From assembly GCF_033115175.1 (NCBI RefSeq), contig NC_084835.1, positions 95,565,448 through 95,629,447 on the forward strand: a stretch of DNA of 64,000 nucleotides. Direction: 5' to 3'. A program made the position numbers and the translations under genes. This document shows, in pieces, positions 23,351 to 35,089 of this stretch (position 1 is the stretch's first letter; the number at the start of each line of letters is the position of its first letter). Below the pieces are notes generated by a model, which saw only the letters and a list, made by a program, of their open reading frames with translations, was not told the DNA's origin and did not search any database. Origin of the DNA: Lepus europaeus (Eukaryota > Chordata > Mammalia > Lagomorpha > Leporidae).

Positions 23351-24282
23351 AAACACTCAGTGAAAGTTGGCTGCTGCTATTATTATTGGCTGCCAAGTAA
23401 TTGGCTGATGGCACCATGTAAGTAGAGGGATGAGAAAGCAACTACATATAAAATCACAGTTTCACCACCGATGGTTCAGTGCTGAATGCAAACAGTATTT
23501 AACCATGTTTTAAAGCACGTAATTTGGGGGAAATGTTGATTCTTTTAAAAGTCAATCTCTAGAGGACTATAAAAGCTATTTTAATCACTACAACTAATTA
23601 CAAGGAAGTATAAATCAATAAACTTTGCTAAATGGTCTAAAATATAATAAAGACAACCATCATTAACAGTCATCCAGGAAGCCACTGTCCCTAATAGTGA
23701 GATGATGTAAAACTTGGATGAGAAGGGTGAATTTTATTATTTGAAAACTCCAGATGTTGACAGTGCTTTCAGGGACGTTTTTGATGCCATACAGAGTTGT
23801 GGCTTTTCAGAATGATTATTTACCTTAGGAAACCTGAAGTTATTACTTTTAAACTGTGTGGAGCTGCTTCTTGGCATATAAATAAGCAGCCGTCTGCAGG
23901 AAGGTAACTTAGGCTTTCAGCGTGTTCCAACACCTTTCCCTGGTCAAAGGCAGCTCACTTTCCATCCCGCCTCCTAAAATTGCAACACCGTGTGAGGGCC
24001 CAAAGGAGGCCTGAAGTCAAGCGGTATTTAGAAAGTCTTAGCTTTCCCCTTTAATTCTGTGCCGTGGTTCCTGGCTCAGGTGTGGGAGTCTGGGGCTATC
24101 ACCTGAGTTACCTTCTGTCTTCTGCCCTTCTGTCTAGGAAAGCCGATACTCACATGGGTTCCCGAGCCAAAGAGCTCTGTGCTCATCACATCTCAGTCTG
24201 CTCTGACTTGCTTCATGCTACCCTGACTGATCTCAGGGGTGCCTGGTGACTACCCATGAGTGATAGGTGAATAGCAGAGCAT
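23351..24282. other. Intergenic sequence, nothing recognised
   Basis: Single-copy sequence without SINEs. TATAAATAAGCAGCC near 23877 is TATA-like but nothing supports a gene. Confidence 0.4.
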
Positions 24283-24296
24283 AAAAATTGATGACT

Positions 24297-24643
24297 AGGC
24301 CGGCGCCGTGGCTCAGTAGGCTAATCCTCTGCCTTGCGGCGCCGGCACACCGGGTTCTAGTCCCGGTCGGGGCACCGATCCTGTCCCGGTTGCCCCTCTT
24401 CCAGGCCAGCTCTCTGCTGTGGCCAGGGAGTGCAGTGGAGGATGGCCCAAGTACTTGGGTCCTGCACCCCATGGGAGACCAGGAGAAGCACCTGGCTCCC
24501 GCCATCGGATTGGCGTGGTGCGCCGGCCGCAGCACGCCAGCCACGGCAGCCATTGGAGGGTGAACCAACGGCAAAGGAAGACCTTTCTCTCTGTCTCTCT
24601 CTCTCACTGTCCACTCTGCCTGTCAAAAATACAAAAAAAAAAA
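24297..24643 (+). mobile_element. Young C-type SINE with target duplication
   Basis: Flanked by AAAAATTGATGACT (24283-24296 and 24644-24657, 14 bp, perfect). Confidence 0.95.
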
Positions 24644-24657
24644 AAAAATTGATGACT

Positions 24658-26877
24658 GACAGCTGCTCCTGAGCCTTCCTGTGCCTCTGAACACTATTTC
24701 CTTGTGGAGTCCTCGTACAGTTTTGCATGTATCACAGCAGAATCTATGGGTGCCTTAGATCAGCATTTCTTTGCAACCCAGCTCCTGTCTTACCCTAGGG
24801 AGCAGATCAAGTTCAGGTCTGACCCTTTCCCTTCTGTTCACCTAATCATATAGCAATGTGCAGTATCAAAGATGCTATAGATTGGCTCACTATGAGACCA
24901 AGAAATTGGCAAGGAAAGCTTCTCATGACAGTAGGAGAAACAGGATTTGGAACTGATTCTGCGATGAAGAGCCTTCGCATCCAATAACCTTTCTTAGCGA
25001 AAGCAAAGGGCCAATGTGATCATAAAATGAAATAGACAGCATACACATGCATTTGAAAATTGTCAAATTTAATTGTTGATTAAACCCCCTAGATAGACTA
25101 AAGGGTTTTGTAATCAGAGTTAACATAAAATCTAAAATGAAAGTGTAAGATGGAAACTCGTTTCTTTCCAATATAAAGGAAATTCGGCAATGGGTGACTC
25201 TCTATCAAGGACCCAGGCTTCTGTTATCTTTCTGTGCCAAACTCAGAAACAATGTCCACCTTCAAAATCATCTGATGGCCTAAAGTGACTAGTGGGGTAC
25301 CATCTACGGTACAGACTCAGGCAAGAGGGGAATGAGAGGGGGAAACGAAATAGGTCTTAACTAAATCATACTCTTTGAAGCAACCTTCTTTGAAGTTTCA
25401 CATTTCCACCTGCATCCACAGTCCCATGGCCACGTCTAATCCAAGTAAGCCTGGGAAAGGCAGTCTTCTGTCTAGATGTATTGCCACCCCAGAGCGGCAG
25501 TCAGCACTTTGCAATAAATGGTCATTTGAAATCAAAGAAAACACATGCGGTCCATTCACTCACTTAGCAAAAATGTTTTGAGCGGCTGCTCTAAGCAACA
25601 GACTGTGTTAATTGCTGGGAGATGATAGTGAGTTGATGTGAACACCCCTTCACTTAGAGTGTCCAGAGCACGTCTCTCTTACAAAAGTAGTTGTAATTAC
25701 AAGCATGGTTTGGGTGCCTAGGGGGAGCCTCATGTGATGGTCAGAGTTTGTGCCCTCTACAGAGGACTGTAGTCTGCCTCTGGTCTGGAGTCTGCTGCAA
25801 ATGCCTGATTAAGTGACAGGGTCACACATCCTCACCATGCTGACAAGGTGACCTTCCTTGCTGCTGACCAAGACTCTCTCAACTCTGACTCTTAAATGAA
25901 AGAGATCTTAGAGGTCTGATCCTATCTCCTGTAGCCAGAAGAGACTTCTCCCTCTATTTTCCACAGCACTGAGGCCACACTCACAGCTCTGTCTAAGGAA
26001 ATTGGGATGTGATGTCTCCCTCTCCTTGCCTGTGGCCAACAGATGAGCAATTACTCAAGCATTCGGAGAAGGGAAAGCATCAGTCTGAAATGTCTAGTTT
26101 GCCCCAACAGGAAACACTTCATTGGTTGGGCCAGGATTTTTTGTCCTGATTTGCTATGGTCCTTTCTGAGGTTATAATTTAAGTTGGAATCAAAATTGAG
26201 AATGTTATTTGCATTGCCTGTATTCTTCACTAGCTTGTATCTGGGTTGACCTTGGGATTTTGATATGAAGAAAACAGCCAAAGAGACGAGCACAGCGATT
26301 TTCTGCTGCCATTTGATGGAGCCAACAATTTCTATGCATCCTTCTGAAGACAGGATTATTTATTATTTATTTTATTTATTTATTATTTTTGGCCTCATGT
26401 GGTGCTGGAGATGGATGTCTTGTCTGTTTCCACAGGGCAGCTCAGAGAACTCGATCCTATCCAGGTCTGGGGAGAAATTCTTTTTTGTTCTAACTTAAAA
26501 CACTACTAGAGGATGGACGAGGTGTTCACTGTCCTTAATGAGAACATCCAGGGGGTAAACGACACGTTTCCACAGGATGCATTGGGTTTCCTGGCCTCTG
26601 TTCCTCTGTAACTGTTGGTTTGGGGCATGTGAGTTTATGGTTTCATTGTTAGACTCCAGTGCTTGCATGGAATAGAGGCTCAGTGGTACCATCAAAGGAG
26701 GAGAGGCCAATGACCTCTGCACTGAACTTGACCCTTGACTTAATTCAGAGCTATACCCTGGTTAATAATGCCAGGGCTCTGCAGACATACCTGTCAAGTT
26801 ATTTGACTCTAATTTCCCTTTTGCTACAAAATTGTTTAGCACTAATAATGATGAGACACTTAAAGACATAATTTGAG
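24658..26877. other. Intergenic sequence, mostly single-copy
   Basis: About 2.2 kb without SINEs. An L2-like relic in reverse is suggested at 25550-25660 (CATTCACTCACTTAGCAAAAATG). An AT-rich (ATTT)n patch lies at 26356-26392. No gene is recognised. Confidence 0.5.
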
Positions 26878-27224
26878 GCAGACGCCGTGGCTCAACAGGC
26901 CAATCCTCCGTCTTGCGGCACCGGCACACTGGGTTCTAGTCCCAGTCAGAGCGCTGGATTCTGTCCCGGTTGCCCCTCTTCCAGGCCAGCTCTCTGCTAT
27001 GGCCTGGGAGTGCAGTGGAGGATGGCCCAGGTCGTTGGGCCCTGCACCCACATGGGCTGGAGAAGCACCTGGCTCCTGCCATTGGAGCAGCGCGGTGCGC
27101 TGGCCGCAGCGCGCCGGCCGCGGCGGCCATTGGAGGGTGAACCAACGGCAAAGGAAGACCTTTTTCTGTCTCTGTCTCTCTCTCTCACTGTCCACTCTGC
27201 CTATCAAAAAAAAAAAAAAAAAAA
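26878..27224 (+). mobile_element. Young C-type SINE
   Basis: GGCAGACGCCGTGGCTCAAC to a long A run. It contains the expanded GCGCGGTGCGCTGGCCGCAG segment. Confidence 0.92.
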
Positions 27225-27729
27225 GACAGAAAGAAATGAATTACATTTGGGGCTGGTGTACACTGCCACTGACGCAACTGCACGACAAAATCTTAAATTC
27301 ATCCACAAATCTCCCTCTGACCTCGCCGGCCTGGCTGCTGTTCTTGCTCTGAGATGCTGTCGAGTCCCAGGGTTTGCAGTTGAGTCTACACAAAATGACT
27401 TCTGAGTCTGTTTGTGCCTGGTCACGAGGCCAGGTTTGTGACCTCCCCGGTCATTTTCCCTTACCTTTGCTATCTTTGACTTGAAGTCAAAGCTAGGGAT
27501 GCTGGGCCTCCACCCTGATGTGTGATTTAATGCTCTCATCAGGGAAAATGCTCCACCAACCAACTTGACTGCTCAGATGACTCCCGAGTCAGGTGCCAGC
27601 ATCAGAAATGGGCTCCACGTCCCAAAGCCTGTGTGAGTCCCATGCCCAGACCCAGAGCCCTCCTGGAAAAACAGCTCAAGGAGAACACGCTTCGTGGCAG
27701 CATCTCCCTGTCGGTTTCGTGTAGTGCTC

Positions 27730-27851
27730 ACTGGGAGCGGATTGGCCGACTCCAGACTTGGGATCTGTCCCTTCTCAGACAAAGCTTCTCGCTGGGAGCC
27801 GGTCGGCCGACTCCAGACTTCGTGTCTGTCCCTTCTCAGACAAAGCTTCTC
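27730..27851 (+). repeat. 61-bp tandem duplication
   Basis: Two head-to-tail copies (27730-27790 and 27791-27851) differ at about seven positions. Shared blocks include GGCCGACTCCAGACTT and CTGTCCCTTCTCAGACAAAG. It is not part of a repeat family that I recognise. Confidence 0.9.
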
Positions 27852-28041
27852 ATCCTTCCCCAGCTAAGGAGAGACACAAAGGACTGCACCTCCTTTGGTT
27901 TCTTACTGTGGCGACCACGATCAAAACTTTTATCCATCTCAAAAGTAAAGTTGGGAAGATTTTTTTTTTTAAATATTTCATGACAATGGATCTGGCTAGG
28001 GAGGATTATTAAATACCATGGTGATATAATTTAGATCCCTT

Positions 28042-28383
28042 TGAAATCTGTTGGCAGATGTCCACGGGGAGATGGCTCTTCAGTTAGGATGGTCTTTGGC
28101 AACCTTAGGTTGGGATGCCATCCGTGTGGGCCTCTATGCACCCCAGCAGTGCGTTAGAATCTTTGCCTGTGAATGGCTCCCCATGTTGGCCCTTCTAGCT
28201 GTTTTCATTGGGAAACCAGAATTTTGGGCACAAAAATATCTCATGGACTTGGATTTAAATCACCAGAGTGAGGAAGAAAGAACACTGTTTACTTCATCAC
28301 CAACACTGTCAGAAGATCTAGACAGCAATCTTAACAAGAGATCTCCAGGAACTGACAATGGCCCAAAGCTAATCTGGTCTTGA
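28042..28383 (+). other. Unrecognised coding-like ORF with a predicted membrane segment
   Basis: An open frame runs from a stop at 28042 to TGA at 28381-28383. The first in-frame ATG is at 28072, giving about 103 codons; the longest open stretch is 113. A splice-acceptor-like TTGGCAG ends at 28057. The peptide begins MALQLGWSLATLGW, has a hydrophobic stretch EWLPMLALLAVFIG, then an acidic and serine-rich tail (HQSEEERTLF, SPTLSEDLDS) ending KLIWS. Unlike the other long frames here it does not overlap a SINE. I do not recognise the family. It lies between IER3IP1 and SKOR2, where I know of no gene. It could be a conserved exon, a decayed retrocopy or a chance frame. Confidence 0.2.
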
Positions 28384-29493
28384 ATAACCATTTTTTGGGG
28401 GAAGGAATTTTGTTTTCATAAAATTTATTCAAATATTTTACCCCCAAATATTCCCCAAAACTGTAGTTTTCATTAGCTGCCTCCAAGCACATGCACACAT
28501 AACTACATGAACACAATTCTTACTTCATAGGTTTTTTTTTATTATAGACTTTTTTATCCACATGAATGTTAAAGAAACTACAACAGCGTTAAATACCATT
28601 TTTGATAACATGATTATATTCTTAATTATACTCAATATTAAACTGTAAAATATTTCCAGAGGAATACAATCTTCATTCATACAGCAGGCAAAGTACCAGC
28701 GAGGAAGGGGCCACGTGTGTCTGTCTAGCTTGCTATGAAAAGCTGGTTTGTACAGGATGCCTCCCCAGCTGTCCATACACGATCCCCACGCGCAGGCCAG
28801 ATCTTGTGTTTTCTTTCTACCAAGAATCGCTTCTTCAAGAGTGAAAGACAGCCGATGAAGCTGCTCTCTCTATGTGTGTGGCACTGACACCACCTGGGAC
28901 CATCCATGGATTCCCACCCCGGTTGGCTGACAGCACTTCCCACGCTCTGGGTTCACTTGTCCTTTAAAAAACACAAAGACTCCAACTTTGGTTCCACCAA
29001 AAGATGCGACAAGCATTGACTGCTCTGGGTGGCTCCCCCCTCCCCCCACTAATGAATGGCTGCTACAGTCTATTTTACATGGTTGTCCATGCTGCTCTGA
29101 GGTCACTTGTCCTTGGGTTCTCGCGAACCTGATTTTGTATTTGATTCCCAAGCCCTTTCAATGTGCAGTCCATATGCAGGTCTGAAGTGCTCCATGGCAG
29201 GCTGTATCTTACAAGAGAACAGAGTAAGTGTTTCTGTGCACCTGGGGTAAGACAAAGGCACAGAATGAGAATCAGTTCATCTTAAAACATGCAAAGCAAT
29301 CTTTAGTATACCCTTAAGAGAAGACAGTTTTATATGGTTTAAATTTGAACTATTTTAAGTGTCTATGAAAGGATTTTCTTTTTTAAATGGTTGTCTGCCA
29401 TCTTAGCTTATGTGTATGGGTAACACTGGGTCAAACTAGAACTAGAATCAGAGTTCTTTACCGTGAACTCATCTAAGTCATCTGGTTGGGGTT
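28384..29493. other. Intergenic sequence, nothing recognised
   Basis: Single-copy AT-rich DNA following the ORF at 28042-28383. No polyadenylation pattern firmly links it to that frame. Confidence 0.4.
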
Positions 29494-29504
29494 CTAGAAG
29501 TTCT

Positions 29505-29844
29505 TTTTTTTTTTTTTTTTTTGACAGGCAGAGTGGACAGTGAGAGAGAGACAGAGAGAAAGGTCTTCCTTTGCCGTTGGTTCACCCTCCAATGGCCACC
29601 GCGGTAGCGCGGCTGCGGCCGGCGCACTGCGCCGATCCGATGGCAGGAGCCAGGTGCTTCTCCTGGTCTCCCATGGGGTGCAGAGCCCAAACACTTGGCC
29701 ATCCTCCACTGCACTCCCTGGCCACAGCAGAGAGCTGGCCTGGAAGAGGGGCAACCGGGACAGGATCGGTGCCCCGATCGGGACTAGAACCCGGTGTGCC
29801 GGCGCCGCAAGGCGGAGGATTAGCCTAGTGAGCCGCGGCGCCGG
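29505..29844 (-). mobile_element. Young C-type SINE with target duplication
   Basis: Flanked by CTAGAAGTTCT (29494-29504 and 29845-29855). Confidence 0.95.
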
Positions 29845-30084
29845 CTAGAAGTTCTGGTTTGTTGTTGTTGGACAGACATTAAGACAGCCTTGGTTGCGTG
29901 GCCCAAGTTTTAAAAATTTTTCTTTTCTTGGGGTGTCAGGGGTTTTGTGATTCAGAATCAATGAAACCATCAAATTGGTTATGAACTACGTATTTAGAAC
30001 TGATACTGGATGGTGTAAATTAGGACACAATTTCAGGCTACAAATCCGAGGAGGGCAGGTCATATATGAGCTGCAGCGCCAATT

Positions 30085-30240
30085 GACCTGGCTCAAATCC
30101 TGCTCCCTTGCAGTGAGGCCACAGGCAACTTAACTCAAGTCTCTGCTCTTCAGCTTCCTTGACTAAAGTAGCAGTACTTATCTCAGTGGGTGATTTCAAC
30201 TACTAAACAATGTGATTGACATGGAGAACAGTGGGGCACA
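30085..30240 (+). repeat. MIR SINE relic
   Basis: CTCAAATCCTGCTCCCTTGC, CACAGGCAACTTAACTCAAG and CTTATCTCAGTGGGTG follow the MIR order. Confidence 0.65.
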
Positions 30241-30499
30241 CTGCCATTCTCATGGAGATTCTTCAAAGAAGCTGGTCCTTTTATATCTGACCAAGGAGGA
30301 GGGAAGTGGATACAGCATCTCCTTAACTTTGGTCAGTGCAAAAGCAAGACAAGAGTGCTCAATTACAATCTCCACCTCCTTCTAAGACTTCTCCCTTGTT
30401 GTTGCTTTTGTAGCTCTGAATCCAAAGCAAAATAAAAAGTAATGGGAGTTCACCAGAGTTGGATATTGTTAACGTGGCGGGGTTGGGGGTTCTATTTTC

Positions 30500-30864
30500 T
30501 TTTTTTTCTTTCTTTTTTTTTTTTTTTTAATTTTTGACAGGCAGAGTGGACAGTGAGAGAAAGAGAGACAGAGAGAAAGGTCTTCCTTTGCCGTTGTTTC
30601 ACCCTCCAATGGCCGCCGTGGTAGGTGCGCTGCCGCCTGCGCACTGCGCTGATCCAATGGCAGGAGCCAGGTGCTTCTCCTGGTCTCCCATGCGGGTGCA
30701 GGGCCCAAGCACTTGGACCATCCTCCACTGCACTCCCTGGCCACAGCAGAGAGCTGGCCTGGAAGAGGGGCAACCGGGACAGGATCGGTGCCCCGACCGG
30801 GACTAGAACCCGGTGTGCCGGCGCCGCAAGGCGGAGGATTAGCCTGTTGAGCCACGGCGCCGGC
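30500..30864 (-). mobile_element. Young C-type SINE with target duplication
   Basis: Flanked by GGGGGTTCTATTTTC (30485-30499 and 30865-30879, 15 bp, perfect). Confidence 0.95.
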
Positions 30865-31224
30865 GGGGGTTCTATTTTCAAGCCCTAAAGAAGGTTGCAG
30901 AGTAGTAATTAATGAGGAAGAAAATGTAGACAAATGGCAAATACAGAAGAGTCACCGCTTGGGTGTTACAAGTTGTCCTGACATGGCTTTAATAAAAAAA
31001 GCCTCCTTGGGGGGCAAGAGAGAGAATATGGAAGACTGGGCTATAAGAATGACGGTCAGAATTCTAGAGCTGTCAAGACTTTGACAGGGTTTGGCCACCC
31101 ACATCTGATAGACAGGAGTGAGATTCAACGAGATTAGATGATATTTACACAGGAAACATATAGAGGTAGTGTCACAATCTCCCTTGTCCCTCATCCAGGG
31201 ATCCAGAGGCCTGGAAGTTGCTTT

Positions 31225-31440
31225 GCACTCAGGTAGACCTGGGTGGAATCCTAGCTCTGTCGCTTGTAGCTACGGGACCTCGCTGAGCCTTGGTGCTCGC
31301 ATGTATGGAAAGGGGGATAGCGCCAGGCTCCCCCTCACACAGCTGTAAGGATCTTACAGAGCTGTAAACTGTAAGGATAATACAGCCAAGGATTTAGCTC
31401 CGTATCTGACATAGCTGGCACTCAATAAATGATAGTCATG
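31225..31440 (+). repeat. MIR SINE relic
   Basis: GACCTGGGTGGAATCCTAGC, CTGTCGCTTGTAGCTACGGG and GGCACTCAATAAATGATAG follow the MIR order. Confidence 0.8.
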
Positions 31441-32840
31441 ATCATTTCCGGCTTGGTCAGCGATATGGTGGTCTGCTATGAGTGAGCCATTTCCTGTGAT
31501 TCCCGTTAACCCTCTCTATGAAAGACATGGATGCTTCAGTCAGTTACACGGATGATATTTGCAAAATGCTTCAAGGTGCTTGGAAGAAATGAGTGTAAAG
31601 TAAAAATTATATTAGTGTTTATTTACACCAAGTCATATTTATTTGGGGGTCCAGATTTCACACAGATTACATTGGGGTGTCCAAGTAGGAAATGGGAAGG
31701 AAGACCATCCGAAACAATTCTGGTGGTTATGGGCCCAGGTGAAGGGACACTACACGCAACATTTTGAAATATTTTTCAAATCCTTTCCATTGTAATCACA
31801 AGCTCTCGAAACAACTCAGCAGAGCAGCACAACTCTCACCTAATAGGACATTTTTTTTAAGGAGATAGTTTGAAGATGAAACCAACTGCGCTTTACACAG
31901 CTGGTAGCTAAACAAATAGTATTCATTGCCCCAAAGGGGATTATACTGTGTTGAAGAAAGGCTTAGATAAATCCACGGGTAATGGATCTTTAAGGAATTA
32001 TCAAGGGAAAGTTAAGAGTATTCCATGTATACGCCTAGGTTTTGAGGTTGATACTGTTAAGAGCAGCAAATTGGCTCTCCTAATGGAATGTCACAGTTAG
32101 TGTCTTGGCCTAGGTGGACCTTTACTTTGATTCAACATGGAATTTCTTATGTTTTAATACAGGGCAAGAAAGATTTGCAGAGCAGTGGTATGTGGCAGTC
32201 CTTGCTCAGCTTATTAAGTGGATTGCCTGTGGTTTTGAAAAGCTTCCTCCTCTTAATAGTCACATTGGAATCCACCGCGTGGCATGAACACAGCCTACTA
32301 CCTTAAGGGTCATTCTTGCATAAGACGTTAATGCATCAGGCCCTAATTTGGAAACCTGTGGTCACTCAGCAAGACAGAATCTGTCTCTCTCCCTTGGTGT
32401 AATGATTTTTATTTTGTAATCTCTCTTGGGGTAACTACTCATAGGCTTGGCATATTGAGAACGAGAGGCTGCTTCTAACAATATGGTCGTGATTCTCTGC
32501 TTGGCTGATTTAGCTAAGCATTTAAGTAACCACTAATCTTCTGAAAGCACCAGGGTCTACTTAGAGAAATCCCTGTTGTCTGCCGGGATGGTAACAGAAT
32601 CAGCATGGAGGAAGCATTAGTTACTTAACACAAATCAATCTCTTTTGTTTCACCTAGCCCAGTGCTCTGTCACTTTCAGGGGCATGGTTTCTGAGCAGCG
32701 AGTCTTCATTTTGCAGGTGCAAGATGGGCTTGCCTTTGGCAAGCAGGAAACATGAATTGGAGAAGTTGACGGGGTAAAAAGAGGCTGTGTTGAAGTTCCT
32801 GAGTTAAACCAAACCACATTCTAATAATGGCTGAACCTTC
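31441..32840. other. Intergenic sequence, nothing recognised
   Basis: 1.4 kb of single-copy sequence without an exon-like frame. Confidence 0.45.
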
Positions 32841-32844
32841 TAAA

Positions 32845-33085
32845 TGCTGAGTAAAAGAAGTCAGACCCAACAGAACAATCTATATAACATCATTTACATA
32901 AAGTTCAGAAACAGGCAAAATTAGCCTGTGTTGGAAGTAGGGGATGGAGAAACTGGACAGGGGCACAAGGTTGTCATTTAGATTCATCTCATGAAAATTC
33001 ACTGACTTCTGATCCACAAACATCACGATCTGTATGACTTTGTGACTTGTACACTTTGCTGAATTTTCAGTAAAAAGTTGATTTT
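32845..33085 (+). mobile_element. L1M 3'-end relic
   Basis: AAAAGAAGTCAGACCCAACA, CATTTACATAAAGTTCAG and GTACACTTTGCTGAATTTTC match an old L1 3' UTR. Confidence 0.65.
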
Positions 33086-33099
33086 AAAAAACATATGAA

Positions 33100-33411
33100 G
33101 GGGCTGGTGCTGCGGAGTAGCAAGTAAAGCTGCCTCCTGCATTGTTGGCATCCCATATGGGCGCTGTTTTAAGTCCTGGCAGCTTCAATTCTGATACAGC
33201 TCCCTGCTCTTGACTTGGGAAAAGCAATGGAAGATGGCCCAAGCACTTGGGCCCCTGCACCCATGTGGGAGATCAGAAAGAAGTTCCTGGCTCCTGACAC
33301 TCGCCATTGTGGTTATCTGGGGAGTGAACCAGAGAATGGAAGATATCGTTCTCTCTGTCTCTCCCTCTCTCTCTGTAACTCTGCCTTATAAATAAATAAA
33401 AAAAAATTAAA
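33100..33411 (+). mobile_element. C-type SINE
   Basis: GGGGCTGGTGCTGCGG to TAAATAAATAAAAAAAAA. Confidence 0.9.
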
Positions 33412-33464
33412 AATGCTAATATTTTCATACTAATGTTTCAATATTAATACTTTCTATTAATTTT

Positions 33465-33785
33465 TTTTTGACAGGCAGAGTGGATAGTGAGAGAGAGAGA
33501 AACAGAGAGAAAGGTCTTCCTTTACCGTTGGTTCACCCTCCAATGGCCACTGCGGCCAGCGCATCTCGCTGATCCGAAGCCAGGAGCCAGGTGCTTCTCC
33601 TGGTTTCCATGCGGGTGCAGGGCCCAAGGACCTGGGCCATCCTCCACTGCCTTCCTGGGCCATAGCAGAGAGCTGGCCTGGAAGAGGGGCAACCGGGACA
33701 GAATCCAGCGCCCCAACCGGGACTAGAACCCGGTGTGCTGGCGCCGCAAGGCGGAGGATTAGCCTGTTAAGCCATGGCGCCGGCC
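33465..33785 (-). mobile_element. Young C-type SINE with target duplication
   Basis: Flanked by ACTTTCTATTAATTTT (33449-33464 and 33786-33801, 16 bp, perfect). Confidence 0.95.
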
Positions 33786-33959
33786 ACTTTCTATTAATTT
33801 TATCAATTATTTTGGATAATTCTTGCCTTGATTATCTTGATATTCTGAGTTAAGATGTACCAGAACCTGAATGTTCTAGAGTTTCATTTTATACTGCTGG
33901 TCTACTACAATGAGAAAACAATTACTCAAGGTCAAGTTCTGACTTAATAAAAGCACGTC

Positions 33960-34170
33960 TCTATAGAGAGCAGGGCCAGCCTCTCAGACTCGCTGGCGTG
34001 TGACGTCATGAATGACGAGCTGAGCCTCTCTGCTCACTGAGGACCAGAGGTCCAGGTGCAGGAGCAGCGGGCACCAGGTTTAAAGTCAGGAGCTCTGACA
34101 GCCAGCAGCAGGACTGCCGCGGGAGGAGAGACTCGCGGCAGGCAGAGGGGAAGCTTGGAGGATAGAACTT
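33960..34170. promoter_or_regulatory. Candidate promoter or enhancer with a CRE site
   Basis: A GC-richer island in AT-rich DNA has a perfect palindromic cAMP response element TGACGTCA at 34001-34008, followed closely by ATGACG. GCCGCGGGAGG and CTCGCGGC lie near 34115-34140. It is about 0.9 kb past the SKOR2 stop codon, so it could be a downstream enhancer, an lncRNA promoter or part of the 3' UTR region. This is sequence inference only. Confidence 0.3.
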
Positions 34171-35026
34171 GTGTTATGGGGAATTCTTTTGGCACTTAAT
34201 TCTGCTGAGTTGGAAACACATGTGTTCCAGAGGGAAGGCATGGGAAGAACCACTCTGATGGAAGTGGGTCAAGCTACCACTTTAGCAATTCCAACTCTTA
34301 GTCATCACAGCACACTGTTATAGAGACAAAAGTGTCCCAGGTTTTGCATTCCCATAATTTTAGTAATTACCCATGTCATCTTACGTTGATTTTGAAATGT
34401 TTAGGCATCTACAGAATCTATTCCTTGAATTTTCACTGCCTGTTTTTCCTGAAGAGTCCAGCACTTGTTTTAAATTGTTTTCAGGATTGTGGTCTTGAAC
34501 TTGGCTTTGTCTACAGAAGAACTGTTTTTGGTTTAGGGAAAGAATGAACTACTCTTCCTTGGGCCGAAGGTCTCAGAATTTGTACTGTACCCACTTGTTC
34601 ATCCCACCATCTGCAGTAACTCACTGAAAGTCAGTGTTCAGGAAGACTTTTGGGAAGCAAAGGAGAGACAGAAAAATGAGACACGACTGGCTAACTACTG
34701 ACACTCCTGTCCATTTCCAGGGGGCAGTAATTAGGGTTCTGATACACACCTAAGAGCAGAAAACCTCAAAACAGAATGAAGACCCCTTTAGCAGACAGAA
34801 TAGAGAATATCCTTAGCTTTAGGAATTTTTCTGGAAATTGTTAAGAAGCACTTAGCCATTCATTTAGGAAGTCCCATCCTCAGACATAACAAAGTTCACT
34901 GGTGTATTGACTTAAACACAGGAGGCAATTTACCTGTCCCTGGGGCAAATACAGCCACAAAGAAGGCAGCCAAGCAGTAACCACACAGAGATTTAGGAAA
35001 TCTCTCTCCTTCGGCAATCTCACCTT
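34171..35026 (-). other. SKOR2: Probable SKOR2 3' UTR and downstream flank
   Basis: Sequence following the SKOR2 stop on the minus strand. I could not place the 3' end because no convincing minus-strand polyadenylation signal was found. Confidence 0.4.
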
Positions 35027-35089
35027 TTAGCTTTTGCTGAGATGGGCACCAAGCTTCTCTTTCCTGATCAAGCTTGCTGCATAGGGAAT
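35027..35089 (-). CDS. SKOR2: SKOR2 terminal coding exon with stop codon
   Basis: After the acceptor TTATCTTGCAG, the minus strand encodes 20 codons, IPYAASLIRK to GAHLSKS, and stops with TAA at 35029-35027. Joined in phase 0 to the previous exon it gives QQLQI-IPYAASL, matching the human SKOR2 C-terminus as I remember it. The 3' UTR continues toward lower coordinates; I could not identify a convincing minus-strand AATAAA, so its end is not placed. One oddity: read in the next frame, the same bases give DSLCSKLDQE...QQKLK. That resembles the SKOR1 coiled-coil continuation, and a strong donor (AAAAG|GTGAGA) follows immediately. See findings. Confidence 0.9.
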   Translation of the reverse strand: MPYAASLIRKEKLGAHLSKS

